In this document: one piece after another, positions 63,235 to 64,000 of the stretch | Layout: every line of letters starts with the position of its first letter | Position numbering within the stretch: position 1 is the stretch's first letter | Origin: Agrobacterium arsenijevicii | GTDB lineage: Bacteria > Pseudomonadota > Alphaproteobacteria > Rhizobiales > Rhizobiaceae | Assembly (NCBI GenBank): GCA_000949895.1 | Contig: JWIT01000002.1 | Coordinates: forward strand, 62,001 to 126,000 | Direction: 5' to 3' | Length of the DNA: 64,000 nt | Made by a program: the position numbers and the translations under genes | The notes under the pieces: model-generated | Databases searched by the model: none | What the model was told of the DNA's origin: nothing | What the model saw: only the letters and a program-made list of their open reading frames with translations

Positions 63235-64000
63235 TCAGCCGTGTTTCATCGGTTTCGGCGTGATCTGTGTTTTGGGGTCATTGGTCTTTTGGGTATCCGG
63301 CACGTCGCCGGTCCATTCCCAGGCCTGGGTTCCCTGCGGGTTTTCGTACCAGCCGGGATCGGCGTAATCGCCCGCGGAAATGCCTTCGCGGACCTTCACC
63401 ACGGAGAACATGCCGCCCATCTCGATCGGGCCGTGCGGACCCCATCCCGTCATCATCGGAACGGTGTTCTCGGGGATTTCCATTTCCATCGCGCCCATAT
63501 CGGCCATGCCGGCGGTGCCCATCGGCATATATTCCGGCCGGACCTTGCGGATCTTTTCGGTGACGGTTTTCTTGTCGACGCCGATGAAGGTCGGGACGTC
63601 ATGCCCCATCGCATTCATCGTATGGTGCGACTTATGGCAATGGATCGCCCAGTCACCGACATATTTGGCGTCGAATTCATAGGCCCGCATCGCGCCGACG
63701 GGGATGTCGATGCTGACCTCCGGCCACCGCGCCTCCGGCCGCACCCAGCCGCCATCGGTGCAGGTCACTTCGAAATCGTAGCCATGCATGTGGATCGGAT
63801 GGTTGGTCATGGTCAGGTTGCCGACGCGCACGCGCACCCGATCATCCTTGGAAACCACCAGCGGATCGATGCCCGGAAACACCCGACTGTTCCATGACCA
63901 CAGATTGAAATCCGTCATGGTCATGATTTTCGGCACATAGGAACCGGGGTTGATGTCGAAGGCGTTGATCAGGAACACGAAGTCGCGATCAACAGGCATG
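63235..64000 (-). CDS. Multicopper oxidase (5' part beyond window)
   Basis: About 255 C-terminal residues are visible; the N-terminus lies beyond base 64000, so the ATG at 63999 need not be the start. The T2/T3 ligands TNHPIHMHGYDFE and the T1/T3 block DWAIHCHKSHHTMNAMG are present. A Met-rich stretch (MPMGTAGMADMGAMEM) follows, common in copper-resistance oxidases, which oxidise Cu(I) in the periplasm. Operon order: oxidase, cupredoxin, CusF-like. Confidence 0.88.
   Translation of the reverse strand, partial: MPVDRDFVFLINAFDINPGSYVPKIMTMTDFNLWSWNSRVFPGIDPLVVSKDDRVRVRVGNLTMTNHPIHMHGYDFEVTCTDGGWVRPEARWPEVSIDIPVGAMRAYEFDAKYVGDWAIHCHKSHHTMNAMGHDVPTFIGVDKKTVTEKIRKVRPEYMPMGTAGMADMGAMEMEIPENTVPMMTGWGPHGPIEMGGMFSVVKVREGISAGDYADPGWYENPQGTQAWEWTGDVPDTQKTNDPKTQITPKPMKHG

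Overview
The window reads as accessory DNA from a Rhizobiaceae bacterium, most likely an Agrobacterium/Rhizobium-type replicon such as a second chromosome or megaplasmid. The evidence is high-GC codon use, many ABC uptake systems with their own regulators, several Gfo/Idh/MocA oxidoreductases, a uronate-dehydrogenase-like gene close to the Agrobacterium family, and almost no core genes. No rRNA, tRNA, CRISPR array or complete insertion sequence was seen. Names rest on motif and family recognition by eye; no database search was run.

Layout. (1) 1-11.6 kb: a sugar/sugar-acid catabolic locus. A nine-gene leftward operon (three Gfo/Idh/MocA oxidoreductases, a CUT1 ABC importer, an IlvD/Edd dehydratase, and a uronate dehydrogenase cut by the window edge) diverges from a GntR/FCD regulator and an SMP-30 lactonase. 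Two direct copies of a CCGGTATnCCGGTT operator lie between them. (2) 11.6-19.4 kb: a LysR regulator diverging from a complete peptide-type ABC importer and an M20 amidohydrolase. (3) 19.5-29.0 kb: a YdeP-type molybdoenzyme, a YcaC-like hydrolase, an XapX protein, an exported amidohydrolase with a Cys/His-rich tail, DoxX, MFS, AraC-GyrI and DUF1801 genes. (4) 29-34.6 kb: NudK, a PhzF/LysE/VOC operon facing a MocR regulator with a three-half-site operator, a nucleotidyltransferase and a ProC-like enzyme. (5) 34.7-39.3 kb: an orphan ATP synthase subunit a paralogue, then a flotillin (YqiK) / YqiJ / PspA cassette. The PspA reading frame carries an N-terminal domain that looks derived from an IS605-type TnpB. 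(6) 39.4-43.7 kb: an FAD hydroxylase and a LysR/DHA2 efflux pair. (7) 43.8-59.2 kb: a 15-kb leftward organosulfur-type island with an SfnB/DszC-like dehydrogenase, an SsuD-like monooxygenase, a KPN_01858-like luciferase-family enzyme, a peptide-type ABC importer with a fused double ATPase, a BisC-type reductase, an FAD-linked oxidase, a DsbA-fold isomerase, TetR and PanE-like genes. (8) 59.4-62.3 kb: a two-component system diverging from a PAP2 phosphatase. (9) 62.4-64 kb: a copper module (CusF-like, cupredoxin, multicopper oxidase cut by the window edge).

The two most interesting signals are these. First, a conserved ~42-bp promoter element (invariant core TTCTTTTTCTAT followed by an inverted repeat) sits in front of three separate transcription units of the organosulfur island, which points to one undescribed regulon. 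Second, a TnpB-like N-terminal domain without the nuclease is joined in frame to PspA beside a flotillin pair, and a strong internal Shine-Dalgarno could also make PspA alone.
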